Positions 5,277 to 12,787 of a stretch of DNA of 15,585 nucleotides are shown here, piece after piece (the stretch's first letter is position 1; every line of letters begins with the position of its first letter). Made by a program: the position numbers and the translations under genes. The notes under the pieces are model-generated. The model saw only the letters and a list, made by a program, of their open reading frames with translations. It was not told the origin of the DNA and did not search any database. Source of the stretch: an uncultured Verrucomicrobiota bacterium (lineage in GTDB: Bacteria > Verrucomicrobiota > Verrucomicrobiia > Chthoniobacterales > SZAS-18); NCBI GenBank assembly GCA_937873255.1, contig CALMVM010000472.1:1-15585 (forward strand), read 5' to 3'.

Positions 5277-8071
5277 CGGGAGAGGCCGAGGTCGTTGCCA
5301 TGCGTGCGTGTGCGGACGACCACGCGTGGGCGCTCTGCCACCGTAGGAGCCACGGCTGCTGTGCGATCCATGGCACCCGCCCGAGCAAACTGGCTCTTTT
5401 GAGCGACGCGGATTTTCCGGCTGCCCTCTTGTTCACGCAATACATCAAGCGCGGCTAGGCGAGCCGCCGAACGCGGCAGGCACGCGAAGAGTTTTTCTTT
5501 CTCTGGCGTAAACACCGTGCAGCTCTGCCGGCCACGAGAGCAGGCCACGTAAGCCGCTTTGCAATCCAGGCGCGCGGCGGCCACCACGACATGGTCGGCC
5601 GTCCGACCTTGGCTCTTGTGCGAGGTGACCACGTAGCCGTGCGTAAACTGTCGGTAGGAGGCTGTGAGCGTCTTGCCTTCCACCGTCTCGATCCGGCCAC
5701 CCGCGCCGATAGCTTTGACCGTCAGCACGTCGCCGTTGACCAAGCCCGCTTTCTTGTCGTTAGCCCGCAGCAGGATCTTGTCGCCGGCTGCCAGCTCGAT
5801 TTCACGCCGTGCGGCCACATCGAAAAACGCCGCTTTGCTCAGATCCAATCTTTTCCCATCGGCCAAGAACACCTTGCCGCCCACGATGCGCTCCACCACT
5901 AACGCTTGCCCTTTGCGGAAACTGTTTTTCACGTCCCGGTTGAACGTGACCGTTTGCCCAAGCTGATAGTTGGCGGCCACGCGCTTTTGCTGTGCCGTCC
6001 AGCCGAGCGGATCGAGCACGGCCATCGTGCGCGCCTCCCCGAGCTTCCCCGCCGCGCGCAGGCCCTCGCGCACGTGCTTTGTCAGCTCGTGGTTCTCCGC
6101 CCAGGTCGGAGCCACGCAGAGCACGTTCTCCTTCGGTTTGACCGCAGCAGACAGATGCAGGTATTCACTGGCAGCCGCGCGCAGATAATCGGCCTGCCCC
6201 TCCTTGATCCAGCCCATGCCATCGAGCCGTTCCATGCCGGCTGCCGCCTGCCCGCTGGCGAGCAGCCGCACCGCCTGGTTGTAGTCGGCACCGGTCTGTC
6301 GTCGAATGTCCTTCAGCTCGCAGGTGGCGAGTTTTGAATGAGTTTCCAGCACGCGCAGGAAGTCGCCCGCTTCCACGCCGGAGTGCTGGCGGCTGTCGCC
6401 CACGAATACGATGCGTTGGCGCTCTTTCTCCGCGAGGCTCAGCAGCGCCGCGCCCTGTTGGTTGCTGGCGAGGCCCGCCTCGTCCACCACGACGACCGCG
6501 CCCTTCCATTCGGTGGGCATGGCGCGGTTCTGTGTCTTGGCCAGATACTCGGAAACCGTCGCCGCTTTGGTAAAGCCCTCGCTCTGGAGCACTTTCACCG
6601 CCGAGGCCGTGGGAGCCAGGTAGAGCATCTTTTGCTTTGCTTCTGAGAGGTGGCCGTCGAGTTCCTTGAGCAGCGTGGTTTTGCCGGCACCGGCCACGCC
6701 CCGGATCGCCGTCACTTGATCATGCGAGGCCCCGACAAAGCGCACGGCTTCTTTTTGTTCATCGGAGAGCCATTCCGCGACCGCCACCCGGCCCGGCAGG
6801 AGGGGCAGACACGCGCCTTTGCCGGCGTTGACGAAGCCGACGCTCCACTTTTCCAAGGCGATGCCTTGGCCCGTGGCGAAACGCGCGGACAGCTCATCGT
6901 TGCCCGCGCCGTCTTTTTCCAACGCGACCAGCCCCGCCGCGCCCGCGCGGACCTCGCTCTTGAGCCGTTGCAGATCGAGTCGACCCAGATCGGCGTTGAG
7001 AGCTTCCGCCAGGACATCGTGACCTCGGAGCACGCTGGCCCGCTCGAAACGATGCGCGACGGCGGCATTGAGCGCCGCTTGTTCATGGTTGGGTTGCTCT
7101 GGTTTGGAATGGCCGTTCGTGGCATCGAGGAGCGGCCCGCGCTGGCGCGCGGCGACCATCACCGCTTGGAGTTCCTTGCGTTCGGTGGCCGTCAACTGCG
7201 CGACCTGCGCGGCGCGCACGGCGGGCGTGGAAATTTCCGGCATCTTCACGCTGCGCGTCTGGCGGGTAATCACGCTGATTTCTGCCGCCGAGGGAGCACG
7301 ACCTTTCGTCTTCTCAAAAGCCGCGATGCCCGCTTCCACCTCCGCCCGGCGCTTGGAGAAGCGTTGCCTTACTTCCAGGGATACGCCCTGGACTTCAAAG
7401 CCTTCAACCATGCCCTTTTCGTTGCGGCTTTGCTCGATGCTGTAGCCCAGGCTTTGGACCTCGCGAGCCAGTTCGTTCTGGTAGACTTTGCCGGCGTAGC
7501 GGATGGCCTTGACCATCTCGCAACTCTCCAGCGCCACCATCCTTTGCTGCCGCTCGTCCCAGGTGGCGTTGGCGACCACAAAGTGGGTGTGGAGCTGCGG
7601 ATCGAGCGCGCGGCTGGCGTCATGGCGAAACACGGCGGCGCAGACATTGCCGGTGGCGCGGGTGTCCTGCGACCAAGCGGCAGCGCCGGCACGCACGCGG
7701 CAGGCGGCAAAGCTTTCCAGTTCCGCGAACGCCTTGGCTGCGGCGCGGTCGTGCGCGCCCGCGAGGCGTTCATCGCCCGTCAGCGCGTGGAGGACCGAGA
7801 CGCTCTTCTGTGCCGAGCACTGGAAATCAAAGAAGCGGATGCTGCCTTCGACGTTGCGCTGCGTGAGCTTTTCGCCGGTGGCCGGGTTGATGTTCTCACG
7901 CAGCATCCGAAAGGCGGTGTCACCGGCCTGGATGGCCTGCCCTTCCACGAGGCCCAAGCGTGTGGCGAGCTGGCCTTGCCATTGACCGGCTACGCTCTCG
8001 CCTTCCGCGTAGTAGTCATTGGCGCAAAGGTGATTATCCAAGTAGGTCGAACCGTCCCGGATTTTGGCCAT
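5273..8071 (-). CDS. mobF: MobF-family conjugative relaxase-helicase (TraI/TrwC-like)
   Basis: A relaxase joined to a superfamily 1 helicase, 932 residues from ATG 8071 (a GTG at 8080 would add three). N-terminal DYYAEGE holds the likely nicking tyrosines (Y20/Y21). The three-histidine metal site is FRHDASRALDPQLHTH, with H150, H161 and H163, the numbers known for R388 TrwC, which supports the ATG start. The helicase half has Walker A GVAGAGKTT (about 455-463), Walker B VVVVDEAGLAS (about 525-535), a GDSRQ motif III, and C-terminal HGYVVTSHKSQG and YVACSRGR. It nicks oriT, stays bound to the 5' end and unwinds the strand for transfer. It is divergent from hipB across a region with three operator boxes. 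No frameshift is seen, so it looks intact. Confidence 0.95.
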   Translation of the reverse strand: MAKIRDGSTYLDNHLCANDYYAEGESVAGQWQGQLATRLGLVEGQAIQAGDTAFRMLRENINPATGEKLTQRNVEGSIRFFDFQCSAQKSVSVLHALTGDERLAGAHDRAAAKAFAELESFAACRVRAGAAAWSQDTRATGNVCAAVFRHDASRALDPQLHTHFVVANATWDERQQRMVALESCEMVKAIRYAGKVYQNELAREVQSLGYSIEQSRNEKGMVEGFEVQGVSLEVRQRFSKRRAEVEAGIAAFEKTKGRAPSAAEISVITRQTRSVKMPEISTPAVRAAQVAQLTATERKELQAVMVAARQRGPLLDATNGHSKPEQPNHEQAALNAAVAHRFERASVLRGHDVLAEALNADLGRLDLQRLKSEVRAGAAGLVALEKDGAGNDELSARFATGQGIALEKWSVGFVNAGKGACLPLLPGRVAVAEWLSDEQKEAVRFVGASHDQVTAIRGVAGAGKTTLLKELDGHLSEAKQKMLYLAPTASAVKVLQSEGFTKAATVSEYLAKTQNRAMPTEWKGAVVVVDEAGLASNQQGAALLSLAEKERQRIVFVGDSRQHSGVEAGDFLRVLETHSKLATCELKDIRRQTGADYNQAVRLLASGQAAAGMERLDGMGWIKEGQADYLRAAASEYLHLSAAVKPKENVLCVAPTWAENHELTKHVREGLRAAGKLGEARTMAVLDPLGWTAQQKRVAANYQLGQTVTFNRDVKNSFRKGQALVVERIVGGKVFLADGKRLDLSKAAFFDVAARREIELAAGDKILLRANDKKAGLVNGDVLTVKAIGAGGRIETVEGKTLTASYRQFTHGYVVTSHKSQGRTADHVVVAAARLDCKAAYVACSRGRQSCTVFTPEKEKLFACLPRSAARLAALDVLREQEGSRKIRVAQKSQFARAGAMDRTAAVAPTVAERPRVVVRTRTHGNDLGLSR

Positions 8072-8144
8072 CGTGAACACAGCGTCATTATGGGTGAATC
8101 CAGCCCTTTTTGCCAGCTAGCCGACCACCAACATCGAAGGCGTT

Positions 8145-8162
8145 TATGCAGTCTGTCACATA
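8145..8162. promoter_or_regulatory. HipB-like operator box O1
   Basis: TATGC-N8-ACATA, one base away from the perfect inverted form in O3. Its left edge lies exactly 27 bp before O2. It is the box nearest the relaxase and may influence relaxase transcription. Confidence 0.5.
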
Positions 8163-8171
8163 ATGTAATTT

Positions 8172-8189
8172 TATGCGTTATAACCGATA
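8172..8189. promoter_or_regulatory. HipB-like operator box O2
   Basis: TATGC-N8-CGATA, a degraded right arm compared with O3 but an intact left arm and exact 27-bp register between O1 and O3. Likely a weaker box in a cooperative array. Confidence 0.45.
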
Positions 8190-8218
8190 TTGACCGTTTA
8201 TGCGTTTTGCCGCATAGT
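8190..8218 (+). promoter_or_regulatory. Probable hipBA promoter
   Basis: A -35 hexamer TTGACC (8190-8195) and a -10 hexamer CATAGT (8213-8218) are separated by 17 bp. Operator O3 fills the spacer and the start of the -10, so repressor binding would block polymerase. Transcription would begin about 8225, leaving a leaderless or nearly leaderless hipB message (ATG at 8227), in line with the missing ribosome site. Confidence 0.45.
8199..8216. promoter_or_regulatory. HipB-like operator box O3 (perfect inverted repeat)
   Basis: TATGCG-TTTTGC-CGCATA, a perfect 6-6-6 inverted repeat that also reads TATGC-N8-GCATA. E. coli HipB binds TATCC-N8-GGATA, the same arm and spacer lengths with different bases, so this is very likely the main operator of the adjacent HipB-like protein. 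It ends 10 bp before the hipB start. Confidence 0.7.
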
Positions 8219-8226
8219 TTGGATCG

Positions 8227-8475
8227 ATGAGCGAACTGGCGCGTAGTCCTCAGCAGATTGGCAACGTGGTCCGGCGTGCCCGCAAACAGCGGCAGTTGAG
8301 CCAACGAGAACTGGGAGAGATGACGCGTTTGCGTCAGGAGACCATCTCTCTGATTGAGAACGGCCAAACCGCCACCAGTATCGAGACGCTGCTGGTGATC
8401 TTGGCCGCGCTAGACTTGGAACTTCAAATCGTCCCGCGCTCGAAAGCTTGGCAGGCTATGGAGAAACTCTTCTAA
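8227..8475 (+). CDS. hipB: HipB-like Xre-family antitoxin/repressor
   Basis: The 82-residue protein is mostly one Xre-type helix-turn-helix (about 11-65): IGNVVRRARKQRQLSQRELGEMT, then LRQETISLIENGQTATSIETLLVILAALDLELQI, including the IENG turn seen in HipB and phage repressors. It should dimerise, bind the operator boxes upstream and hold HipA inactive. Its stop codon is followed immediately by the hipA ATG with no gap, the usual coupled hipBA layout. A candidate promoter with an operator between its -35 and -10 makes autoregulation likely. The divergent relaxase shares the control region. The alternative of a stand-alone Xre regulator is unlikely given hipA directly downstream. Confidence 0.92.
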   Translation: MSELARSPQQIGNVVRRARKQRQLSQRELGEMTRLRQETISLIENGQTATSIETLLVILAALDLELQIVPRSKAWQAMEKLF

Positions 8476-9798
8476 ATGCCACGCAAACGCCAGCACCCGC
8501 CGCTTCGTGTTCTGCTGAATAACCGCCTCGTCGGCTACCTTCGCAAAGAGCCGGGCGGGGCGATTGATTTCCGCTATGACCACGGCTGGCTGGATTGGGA
8601 CCAAGCAATTCCTGTTTCGTTGTCCCTGCCGCTGCGGGAGGAAGCTTACAAGGGTGCTTCGGTGGTGACCGTCTTTGAGAATTTGCTGCCCGACTCGGAC
8701 AAACTCAGGCGACGGGTGGCGGAGAAGGTAGGTGCCGAGGGAACGGATTCGTACAGTCTGCTCGCGCAGATCGGGCGCGATTGCGTGGGTGCCTTGCAGT
8801 TCATCCCCGCCGACAACGCCGACGACGACGCCGCCGGCACCGCCGGCACCGCCGCACCCTCTATCCAGGGAGAGATCGTCGACGAGCGCGAGATCGAGAC
8901 CATCCTGAAAAATCTCACCCAAGCTCCGTTAGGGCTCGGCCGGGAACAGGCGTTTCGCATCTCGGTGGCCGGAGCGCACGAGAAAACGGCGCTGCTCTTC
9001 CATGAAGGGAAATGGTGGAAACCACACGGCACGACACCGACGACCCACCTCTTCAAAACACCCATCGGCACCTTGCCCGGTGGCATCGACCTGTCCGCCA
9101 GCGTGGAGAACGAGTGGTATTGCCTGAAGCTCATGGCAGCTTTTGGCCTGCCGGTGAGCGCCGCCGAAATCCAGACCTTTGGTGAGACCAAGGCGTTGGT
9201 GATCGAACGCTTTGACCGGGAGTGGACGAGCGACGGCCGGTTGCTCCGTCGGCCCCAGGAGGATTTTTGTCAGGCTCTATCGGTGCCACCCACCCAGAAA
9301 TACCAGAGCGAGGGAGGGCCGGGCATGGTCGATATTCTCCGCTTCCTTGGAGGAGGAGACAATCCTGCCGAAGACCAGAAGACCTTCCTCAAAGCCCAAG
9401 CGCTCTATTGGCTCATTGGTGCCACGGATGGCCACGCCAAGAACTTCAGCATTTTCCTTGGGCCACGGGGGCGCTTCAAGCTGACACCGCTTTACGACGT
9501 GCTCACCGCACAACCAAGCCTGGACGCCGGGCAGATCGGCCGTAAGCAGATGAAATTGGCGATGTCCGTTGGCCGTGATCGGCAGTACGCTATCGCCTTC
9601 ATCGAAGGCCGCCACTTCATCCAAACGGCTGAACGTGCGGGGCTGCCGACGGCGATGGCAAGGAGCGCGTTGGAGGAAGCAGCGAACGATGCCGACCGGG
9701 CGATGAAAACCGTGGAAAAGCGGCTGCCTGCCAGCTTTCCCGAGGAGATTCATGCTTCCGTGAAGAAAGGGGTTGTCGCCCGATTGTCCAAGCTCTGA
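8476..9798 (+). CDS. hipA: HipA-like serine/threonine kinase toxin
   Basis: Full-length (440 residues, as in E. coli HipA). The N-terminal HipA couple domain is followed by the kinase core. Visible motifs are ISVAGAHEKTALL, with S163 at the place of the E. coli autophosphorylated Ser150; the catalytic loop GATDGHAKNFSIF with D318 (D309 equivalent); and TPLYDVL with D341 (D332 equivalent, metal binding). E. coli HipA phosphorylates glutamyl-tRNA synthetase, stopping translation and inducing persistence; the target here is not shown. A Gly/Ala/Asp-rich insert (about 112-128) is coded by a short GCC/GGC tandem repeat. All key residues are present, so it appears active. On a mobile element it would stabilise inheritance, and it may also act in defence. 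Confidence 0.95.
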   Translation: MPRKRQHPPLRVLLNNRLVGYLRKEPGGAIDFRYDHGWLDWDQAIPVSLSLPLREEAYKGASVVTVFENLLPDSDKLRRRVAEKVGAEGTDSYSLLAQIGRDCVGALQFIPADNADDDAAGTAGTAAPSIQGEIVDEREIETILKNLTQAPLGLGREQAFRISVAGAHEKTALLFHEGKWWKPHGTTPTTHLFKTPIGTLPGGIDLSASVENEWYCLKLMAAFGLPVSAAEIQTFGETKALVIERFDREWTSDGRLLRRPQEDFCQALSVPPTQKYQSEGGPGMVDILRFLGGGDNPAEDQKTFLKAQALYWLIGATDGHAKNFSIFLGPRGRFKLTPLYDVLTAQPSLDAGQIGRKQMKLAMSVGRDRQYAIAFIEGRHFIQTAERAGLPTAMARSALEEAANDADRAMKTVEKRLPASFPEEIHASVKKGVVARLSKL

Positions 9799-9862
9799 TC
9801 GCCGGCAGTGTGTTCCCAAGAATTGTCTGCCTTGATAAATCCCGGTCCAGTATCTTGGCTAG

Positions 9863-10082
9863 ATGTTGTATTCGGAATCGCCTCTGGAACAAACCCAGCG
9901 CCACATGACCGAAGGCCGAGAGCGCATCGCCAAACAGGAAGCACTCATTGAGCGGTTGCAGCAGGAGAGAGGTGAAAATCATCCGTTGCTGGCCGACACA
10001 CGAAAACTTGTTGGCGGATATGCACGAGTTCCAGAAGCTAGGGCAGGAACACTTGGAACGAGAAAAAGCGGAGGAAGTTTGA
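9863..10082 (+). pseudogene. Small coiled-coil protein gene, frameshifted
   Basis: The frame starting at ATG 9863 gives a Glu/Arg/Gln-rich helix (HMTEGRERIAKQEALIERLQ) up to LLADTRK. It then turns into low-quality sequence (GGYARVPEARAGTLG). The neighbouring frame continues the helix as LLADMHEFQKLGQEHLEREK and stops at TGA 10080-10082. One extra A in the run at 10003-10006 explains the switch. The intact product would be about 72 residues, like short coiled-coil proteins common in GC-rich soil bacteria. It could be a recent pseudogene or a sequencing or assembly error. It follows hipA by 64 bp, but there is no sign it belongs to the toxin-antitoxin pair. Function is unknown. Confidence 0.6.
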
Positions 10083-10471
10083 GGGAGAGATGGACGATGC
10101 GGGAAGGTGGTTTTCCGGGTGGTAAATCGTCGGCCTCTCTGCGGTCGGATTAGAAAGTAGAGACGCAATACTCCTAAGCATGGCTTGAGGCCAGAACCAT
10201 CACCGCATAAGCTCGAACTTTCATTTCAACTTATTCGGGCAAATTCGATGTAAGTGGCAACGAGCGGCAACTGAGATCGAATCGGCCAGGATTTGCCCGG
10301 TTTTCCTCGAACGCCGATCCCGCGAGAAAAAACTTACTGCGTTCGGCACTTTCACAGGGTAATTGCCGCCAAACGGTTAACGGTTTTGCATTCGTCGTAA
10401 GCTCGAATTCGCTCGGGCGGCGCGGTTGAGAACACGGGCCGTTGGCCCGACGTTTGCCGACCCTAGAAACC
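10083..10471. other. Gene-free region, possible oriT or transfer-protein binding region
   Basis: No convincing gene is seen here. The stretch holds a 10-bp direct repeat TAAGCTCGAA (10208-10217 and 10398-10407, 190 bp apart), a tandem AACGGTT pair (10372-10385), two nearby GGCAAC copies, and a hairpin CGGGCC-GTT-GGCCCG (10435-10449) 22 bp before the HTH gene. Such a mix in front of TraK/StbA-like genes often marks an oriT or a binding region. I see no nic consensus I can name, so this is position-based inference. Confidence 0.3.
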
Positions 10472-10891
10472 ATGCCCGGCGGCAAACCTTTTCAATCCAA
10501 ACTCACCCCTTTCTACGAGCAGATTGCGCGGCTGCGAAAGAAGCATACCCCCTACCCGGAGATTGCCCGGCGTCTGCACGACGAGCACGGCTTGAAGGTA
10601 TCTCCCAGCACGATCTTCGAGTTCGTGAAGGTACGCGCCCGGCGCGGTGGTGTTTTCGCGTTGCCTGACCTTCCGGGCGGTGCTGCACCGGCGGCGGCCA
10701 CCGGCGAGGCCCGCGGTTCCACCGAAGCAGCTAAAAAGCAGGCCCGGACGGAGCACGCCGGCGGCAGCCCGGCGAGCACGCCGCCGCCGGCACCGGCAGC
10801 CCCCGCCAAAAGATACGTGTTCACCCCGAAGCCGAAGGCGCAAAGCCGCTTCTCCGACGAAGACCTGGAATTTAACGATCCGCTGAAGTAA
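10472..10891 (+). CDS. Helix-turn-helix protein, TraK/StbA-like position
   Basis: The protein has 139 residues. An N-terminal helix-turn-helix (about 12-50: FYEQIARLRKKHTPYPEIAR, then SPSTIFEFVK) resembles resolvase- or MerR-like DNA-binding helices. A long Ala/Pro/Gly-rich linker (about 65-112) and a conserved-looking end (YVFTPKPKAQSRFSDEDLEF) follow. I chose ATG 10472; a TTG 30 bp upstream in frame lies in a hairpin and is less likely. It opens a gene set followed by a ParA-like ATPase and a membrane-anchored protein, the order of IncP traK-traL-traM or R388 stbA-stbB-stbC, so binding near oriT is a reasonable inference. No sequence identity to those proteins is claimed. Confidence 0.75.
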   Translation: MPGGKPFQSKLTPFYEQIARLRKKHTPYPEIARRLHDEHGLKVSPSTIFEFVKVRARRGGVFALPDLPGGAAPAAATGEARGSTEAAKKQARTEHAGGSPASTPPPAPAAPAKRYVFTPKPKAQSRFSDEDLEFNDPLK

Positions 10892-10900
10892 CGCCGCTAT

Positions 10901-10932
10901 TTCCCCCCACTCCCTTCCCCTTCCCTTTTCCG
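10901..10932 (+). other. Pyrimidine-only tract before the TraL/StbB-like gene
   Basis: About 30 bases, almost all C and T (one A), fill the gap between the HTH gene and the ATPase ATG at 10934, where a Shine-Dalgarno site would be expected. The ATPase may be translated by coupling to the upstream gene or by an SD-independent route. Confidence 0.4.
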
Positions 10933-10933
10933 A

Positions 10934-11776
10934 ATGACCATCCCTATTATCAAACACCGCATCCACGCCAACCCGCAGAGTAAGGGCAACCTCGGCAAGA
11001 GCCTGGAAACTGAGTTCCGCGTCGCGTGGCTGGAACGCCACGGCATCGGCTGGCACGGCAGCGACCTGGACGACCGCCACGCGACGTTTTCAGGCCGTCA
11101 CCCCGACCAGACCAAGCGGTACAAGCTCGGCAACGAACAAGAGGCCAAGGCAGCCTTTCTCGCGCTGTTTAGAGGCATCCTGAGAGAACCTGCCCCCGTG
11201 CATGTAATCGACACGCGCGCCCAGGCCGACGAGCTTTTCATGGCGGCGGTGGAGGAATTGAACTTCTTCGAGTTGTGCCAGGAACAGGGCATCCGCACGA
11301 CGTTCTTTTTGTTTCCGTCCGACGAGGCCGAGAGCATGAACAACTTCGCCCGGCTGGTAAAATTCGGCGGCGAGGCTGTGGACTTCGTGGTGGTGCAGAA
11401 TCCCACCAAGAGCAAAGGCGACCTCTACCGAGGCTCCAAACTGGAGAAGGCGTTGGAGAACGCGGGAGCTAAGACCCTCACGCTGCCGACGATTACGCCC
11501 GTCACCCTCCTGGCGATGGAGCGCGCCGAGGCCCAGACCAAGCGCGGGATTTCCTTTGCGGAGTTCGCCGCGCCGGAGAGCGGCCACCTGGAGAAGATTC
11601 TGGCGGGGGAGCTGCAATGGGCGTTGACCAGGCTCTTCGAGCAGTACGACTCGATGGCCGACCTGCTGTTGCCGAGCGAGCAGGCCGAGAAGGTCAAAGC
11701 CGCCGCGACCGCCACCGCCAAGAAGAAGGCGAAAGCGGCCAAGGAAGACGACTTCGGGCTGAACTTCGGGGAGTGA
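10934..11776 (+). CDS. Deviant-Walker P-loop ATPase, TraL/StbB-like
   Basis: The protein has 280 residues. Near the N-terminus is QSKGNLGKS (15-23), aligned with the ParA/MinD deviant Walker A KGGxGKS but with Asn in place of the second Gly. D44/D46/D47 (GSDLDDRHATFSG) sits at the Walker A' position. ParA-like ATPases of transfer regions (IncP TraL, R388 StbB) have this layout, including the D-D-x-x-A-T-F-S stretch. The C-terminus is Lys/Ala-rich (about 255-270). It is probably an ATPase that positions or partitions element DNA. It lies 42 bp after the HTH gene and 6 bp before the membrane-anchored gene. Whether the changed Walker A still hydrolyses ATP cannot be told. Confidence 0.75.
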   Translation: MTIPIIKHRIHANPQSKGNLGKSLETEFRVAWLERHGIGWHGSDLDDRHATFSGRHPDQTKRYKLGNEQEAKAAFLALFRGILREPAPVHVIDTRAQADELFMAAVEELNFFELCQEQGIRTTFFLFPSDEAESMNNFARLVKFGGEAVDFVVVQNPTKSKGDLYRGSKLEKALENAGAKTLTLPTITPVTLLAMERAEAQTKRGISFAEFAAPESGHLEKILAGELQWALTRLFEQYDSMADLLLPSEQAEKVKAAATATAKKKAKAAKEDDFGLNFGE

Positions 11777-11782
11777 GTACCA

Positions 11783-12406
11783 ATGGACCGAAAACCCGGA
11801 TACAAACCTGCCACCGGCGGTGGCGGCGAGAACGGTAAGGCCAAGCCTTTCGTGCCGCATTATTTGCAGCCTTCCCCCGCGACCATCACCGTGGACGCCA
11901 GCGCCTTCGAGCTTTTGAGCCGGGGAGCCAGCGAAGAGGAGGCCCGCGTATTGCGGCGCTTTCTGACCGAGTGGAGCCGGGGCGACGAGGACACGTTCCC
12001 TTACCAGTTCGCGCTCCTGGCCCGCGCGCAGATGCGGGCGGCGGCGGGCGTGCCGCTGGAAATGGCGAAGGTGCTCCAACAGCACCTCAACGTCACCGAC
12101 GATGCCGCGCGGCGCATCGCCCAGGCCGCCGACGCAAAAGTGGCCGAGTTCGGGCAGGTAGGCAACATCATGGAGGAATGCCGCGCCATCGTCGCCGGGT
12201 TGCGGGCGGAAGGCGCGAACGCCCTGGCGGAACTCAAAGCCACCACGACTGCGCTCCGGGAGGCCGAGCAGCGGGCCAAACAGGCAGAGCGCGGCAACGA
12301 TCTGTGGATTCTCAGCAGTGCGTTTTTGTTGATTGCCGCCTTGGGGATTGCCCTTGGCTTTCTCACCTGCCGCTACTTGGAACACGCGGGGTGGGTTGCA
12401 CATTAA
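11783..12406 (+). CDS. C-terminally membrane-anchored coiled-coil protein, TraM/StbC-like position
   Basis: The 207-residue protein has a soluble helical body with an Ala/Glu/Arg-rich coiled-coil stretch (about 130-172) and one clear membrane segment near the end (about 174-194: LWILSSAFLLIAALGIALGF). This suggests a tail-anchored inner-membrane protein with its body in the cytoplasm. It begins 6 bp after the ATPase stop, with GAGTGAG as a weak ribosome site, and is followed 11 bp later by the coupling-protein fragment. In position it matches IncP TraM or R388 StbC. I do not recognise the sequence itself, so the role in transfer is from context. Confidence 0.75.
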   Translation: MDRKPGYKPATGGGGENGKAKPFVPHYLQPSPATITVDASAFELLSRGASEEEARVLRRFLTEWSRGDEDTFPYQFALLARAQMRAAAGVPLEMAKVLQQHLNVTDDAARRIAQAADAKVAEFGQVGNIMEECRAIVAGLRAEGANALAELKATTTALREAEQRAKQAERGNDLWILSSAFLLIAALGIALGFLTCRYLEHAGWVAH

Positions 12407-12417
12407 AAAGAAGCTCG

Positions 12418-12787
12418 ATGCCGATCCTCGACACGTTGCGTTCCCTGCTGCCCGGAGGCGCGAGGCGCCCGCGCTACTCCCCCACCCCCGCACCGGAGCC
12501 GCGCCGCGCGGCGGGTAGTTGGCCACAGGTCCAGCCGCTCCTGCACTTCGAGAGCGCGGACGCGTGGGGCAAGATCATCCGGGTGCCGTGGACGTTCGGC
12601 CACTCTTTTGAAGGTTTGTTCGTGAGCGGAGCCACCGGCAGCGAAGACCAGCGGCACGGGCCGGGCGACCGCGCGGGCGATGCTCAGGGCCAGTTACGGC
12701 GGGCTGGTCCTGTGCGCCAAGGCCGACGAGCCGGACCTATGGGAACAGTATGCCCGCGAGGAAGCGGCGGCGCGAGTTCGTGCATAG
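12418..12787 (+). pseudogene. VirD4/TraG-type coupling protein, truncated and frameshifted
   Basis: From ATG 12418 one frame reads to FEGLFVSGATGS (residues about 64-75), the lead-in to the Walker A of type IV coupling proteins. The frame is then lost. Two bases downstream another frame carries on exactly as expected: KTSGTGRATARAMLRASYGG and LVLCAKADEPDLWEQYAREE, ending at TAG 12785-12787. The observed GGCAGC-G-AAGACC is two bases short of GGC AGC GGN AAG ACC. So the frameshift sits inside the ATP-binding loop, and in addition most of the usual 500-700-residue protein is missing. It is either a dead coupling gene or assembly damage. If real, this copy cannot support transfer; a second coupling protein elsewhere would be needed. 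Confidence 0.7.

Noticed and set aside
6650..8230. A 526-codon plus-strand open frame opposite the relaxase
   Set aside because: It mirrors the GC-rich third positions of the relaxase gene, which has clear catalytic motifs; the product has no recognisable domain.
11090..12526. A 478-codon minus-strand open frame opposite the TraL/TraM-like genes
   Set aside because: Arg/Gly/Leu-rich shadow of two plus-strand genes with recognisable motifs; crosses gene borders.
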